A stretch of DNA of 44,870 nt, from NCBI GenBank assembly GCA_947498325.1, contig CANMKE010000037.1, positions 1 through 44,870 on the forward strand, in the 5' to 3' direction. The stretch comes from an uncultured Persicobacter sp. (lineage in GTDB: Bacteria > Bacteroidota > Bacteroidia > Cytophagales > Cyclobacteriaceae). This document shows, one piece after another, positions 44,025-44,870 of this stretch. How positions within the stretch are numbered: the first letter of the stretch is position 1; every line of letters starts with the position of its first letter. The notes beneath the pieces are model-generated. The model was not told the origin of the DNA. It was given only the letters and a program-made list of their open reading frames with translations, and did no database searches. Made by a program: the position numbers and the translations under genes.

Positions 44025-44026
44025 CG

Positions 44027-44304
44027 TATATTTGAATATAGAAAATGACTAAAGATAAATCCTATCAGTGGTCACGTTTTTCAAATCTAACAGTTTTAAT
44101 ATTACCGGGTAAAGCGATTCAGTAAAACCAGGCCTCAACTGAGTTTATCTCAGTCAGTCATCTTCGGAAGGCTGTCAACAGTGGAAGGTTGATCTGGTTA
44201 GCAGCCCAAATCGTGTTATAATAGAGATTTTGATAAAACCTCTCAAAAGCCATTGGTAGGTACCTTATAAAAAGCCATCACCCCTTAATTGGGGTGATGG
44301 CTTT
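44027..44304 (+). ncRNA. Candidate structured non-coding RNA (6S-like?)
   Basis: The TATATTTG box (44027-44034) is followed by a self-complementary unit ending in a 14-bp terminator. CCTATCAGTGG (44061-44071) pairs fully with CCATTGGTAGG (44250-44260), 11 bp with two wobbles. Inside, G-TTTT and CAAATCT (44076-44088) face AGATTTTG and AAAA-C (44225-44239). GCGATT (44114-44119) pairs with AATCGT (44209-44214) and AACCAG (44126-44131) with CTGGTT (44194-44199). Between the second and third helices is an open asymmetric bubble (25 versus 10 nt). Three local hairpins fill the distal end, one with a C(UUCG)G loop (44155-44174). About 201 nt from helix to helix fits 6S RNA; identity is unproven. Confidence 0.5.
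44271..44304. terminator. 14-bp perfect inverted repeat, terminator of the candidate RNA
   Basis: AAAGCCATCACCCC and GGGGTGATGGCTTT surround TTAATT. The plus-strand tail is CATATTTTTA, a broken T-run; the minus-strand tail has five T. It lies between the candidate RNA and the next gene. Confidence 0.7.
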
Positions 44305-44329
44305 CATATTTTTACTGAAATTTTTTATC

Positions 44330-44671
44330 ATGAAGGTATACCAATCCATAGGGTATCGGTTGGCCATGCTCAGCTGGCTTTTGACGGCAGGCTGCATAGC
44401 GGTTAGCATTGTGAATGAAAGTGCCATGTGGCCCATCAACGGATTACTCAGTATCATTTTTATGCTGATAGGTTTAATAGGAGCCGCAAAATACCAGGCA
44501 TTGAAGCAGTTGATTTCAGTCCATCCTCAGTCAGGCATTGGCAAGAAAAGAATGAACACTTTTCTGAAATGGGAATTCCTTATGATCAGCGGTTATGGAC
44601 TCCTCGGGTATTTGTTTTTGGCAATGGCCATCCACAGGACCTTTATCGAAAAGCAGCCTGTTTTTGGGTGA
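44330..44671 (+). CDS. Small membrane protein of unknown function, 113 aa
   Basis: Three hydrophobic segments (about residues 10-28, 32-52 and 82-104 from this start) flank a short basic loop (PQSGIGKKRMN). I do not recognise a family. ATG at 44330 (MKVYQSIGYRLAML) is preferred, since earlier in-frame ATGs lie within or just after the terminator hairpin. It follows the candidate RNA on the same strand. Confidence 0.6.
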   Translation: MKVYQSIGYRLAMLSWLLTAGCIAVSIVNESAMWPINGLLSIIFMLIGLIGAAKYQALKQLISVHPQSGIGKKRMNTFLKWEFLMISGYGLLGYLFLAMAIHRTFIEKQPVFG

Positions 44672-44850
44672 TGGTTAGTGATGGACTTTCAGAATTAAGC
44701 AATGAAGTTTTATAGTGAAGAGAAGAAGGATATTTACTTTGGTTAAGAATAATAATTGACCGTATTTAACATAATACAAATTATAAACATTTTTGAAATG
44801 AGCTAAAATATGTCTACACAGTTGTATAACTTGTTAAATTTTAGTTCATT

Positions 44851-44870
44851 ATGAAATCAACGAAACGAAT
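44851..44870 (+). CDS. Possible start of a further gene (partial)
   Basis: The last 20 bases begin with ATG and read MKSTKR, a basic start like that of an exported protein, then run off the window. Only the start is visible; no product can be given. The preceding bases are AT-rich, with no clear -7 box. Confidence 0.3.

Noticed and set aside
44045-44125. 26-codon ORF within the candidate RNA
   Set aside because: It overlaps the paired helices, has no ribosome-binding site and no protein-like pattern.
1-44870. CRISPR arrays, tRNA or rRNA genes, transposases, prophage genes
   Set aside because: I looked on both strands and found no spaced direct-repeat array, no cloverleaf and no mobile-element gene.

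Overview
The window looks like chromosomal DNA of a marine-type Bacteroidota bacterium, probably of the Cytophagales/Flammeovirga-Persicobacter kind (inference, from protein style only). Supporting signs are a T9SS type A sorting tail on a subtilase, a lipoprotein with an acidic stretch after its cysteine, a DUF1703-type AAA-ATPase, propeller/Y_Y_Y sensor phosphatases, few Shine-Dalgarno sequences, and several Bacteroidota -7 boxes (TAnnTTTG). I see no rRNA, tRNA, CRISPR array, prophage or transposase gene.

Layout. 1-2.3 kb: two secreted or membrane proteins of unknown role, with palindromic repeats between and before them. 2.5-6.2 kb: purL. 6.6-8.3 kb: a DUF1703 ATPase/nuclease-like gene flanked by palindromes. 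8.3-11.4 kb: an AraC regulator divergent from a phytanoyl-CoA-dioxygenase-like enzyme and a TIM-barrel sugar isomerase, which looks like a small inducible catabolic module. 11.6-12.6 kb: a PP-loop tRNA-thiolation-like protein. 12.7-17.2 kb: a minus-strand envelope block (three-domain fasciclin lipoprotein, short HlyD-like protein, MscS channel, PspA, YbjN-like). 17.3-21.0 kb: an XRE regulator, then a Tat-signal amine-oxidase-like flavoprotein and a membrane-bound spermidine-synthase-like protein. 21.3-26.5 kb: pncB and nadA (NAD supply), a U32 hydroxylase coupled to a ferredoxin, and two small unknown genes. 26.6-30.0 kb: a DUF6134-like secreted protein and the folC-trmB-PAP2 operon. 30.4-37.4 kb: two tandem paralogous sensor/SpoIIE phosphatases. 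37.4-39.8 kb: an ArnT-like glycosyltransferase and a TrpF-like protein lacking its catalytic cysteine. 40.0-42.7 kb: thioredoxin, T9SS subtilase and TPR protein. 42.8-44.0 kb: mnmA. The end holds a candidate structured RNA, a small membrane protein and the first codons of a further gene.

The most interesting signal is in the gene-free stretch after mnmA. It contains a self-contained unit: mnmA terminator, a TATATTTG promoter box, about 200 nt that close on themselves by an 11-bp end-to-end helix and carry an open internal bubble and three distal hairpins, then a 14-bp terminator hairpin. It resembles a 6S-like or other unannotated structured RNA. Second in interest are the divergent AraC control region (21-bp-spaced direct repeats plus a 10-bp-arm palindrome), the structured leader between the SpoIIE paralogs, possible alternative RNA pairings before the isomerase gene, and the PspA/YbjN/XRE/spermidine-synthase-like neighbourhood.
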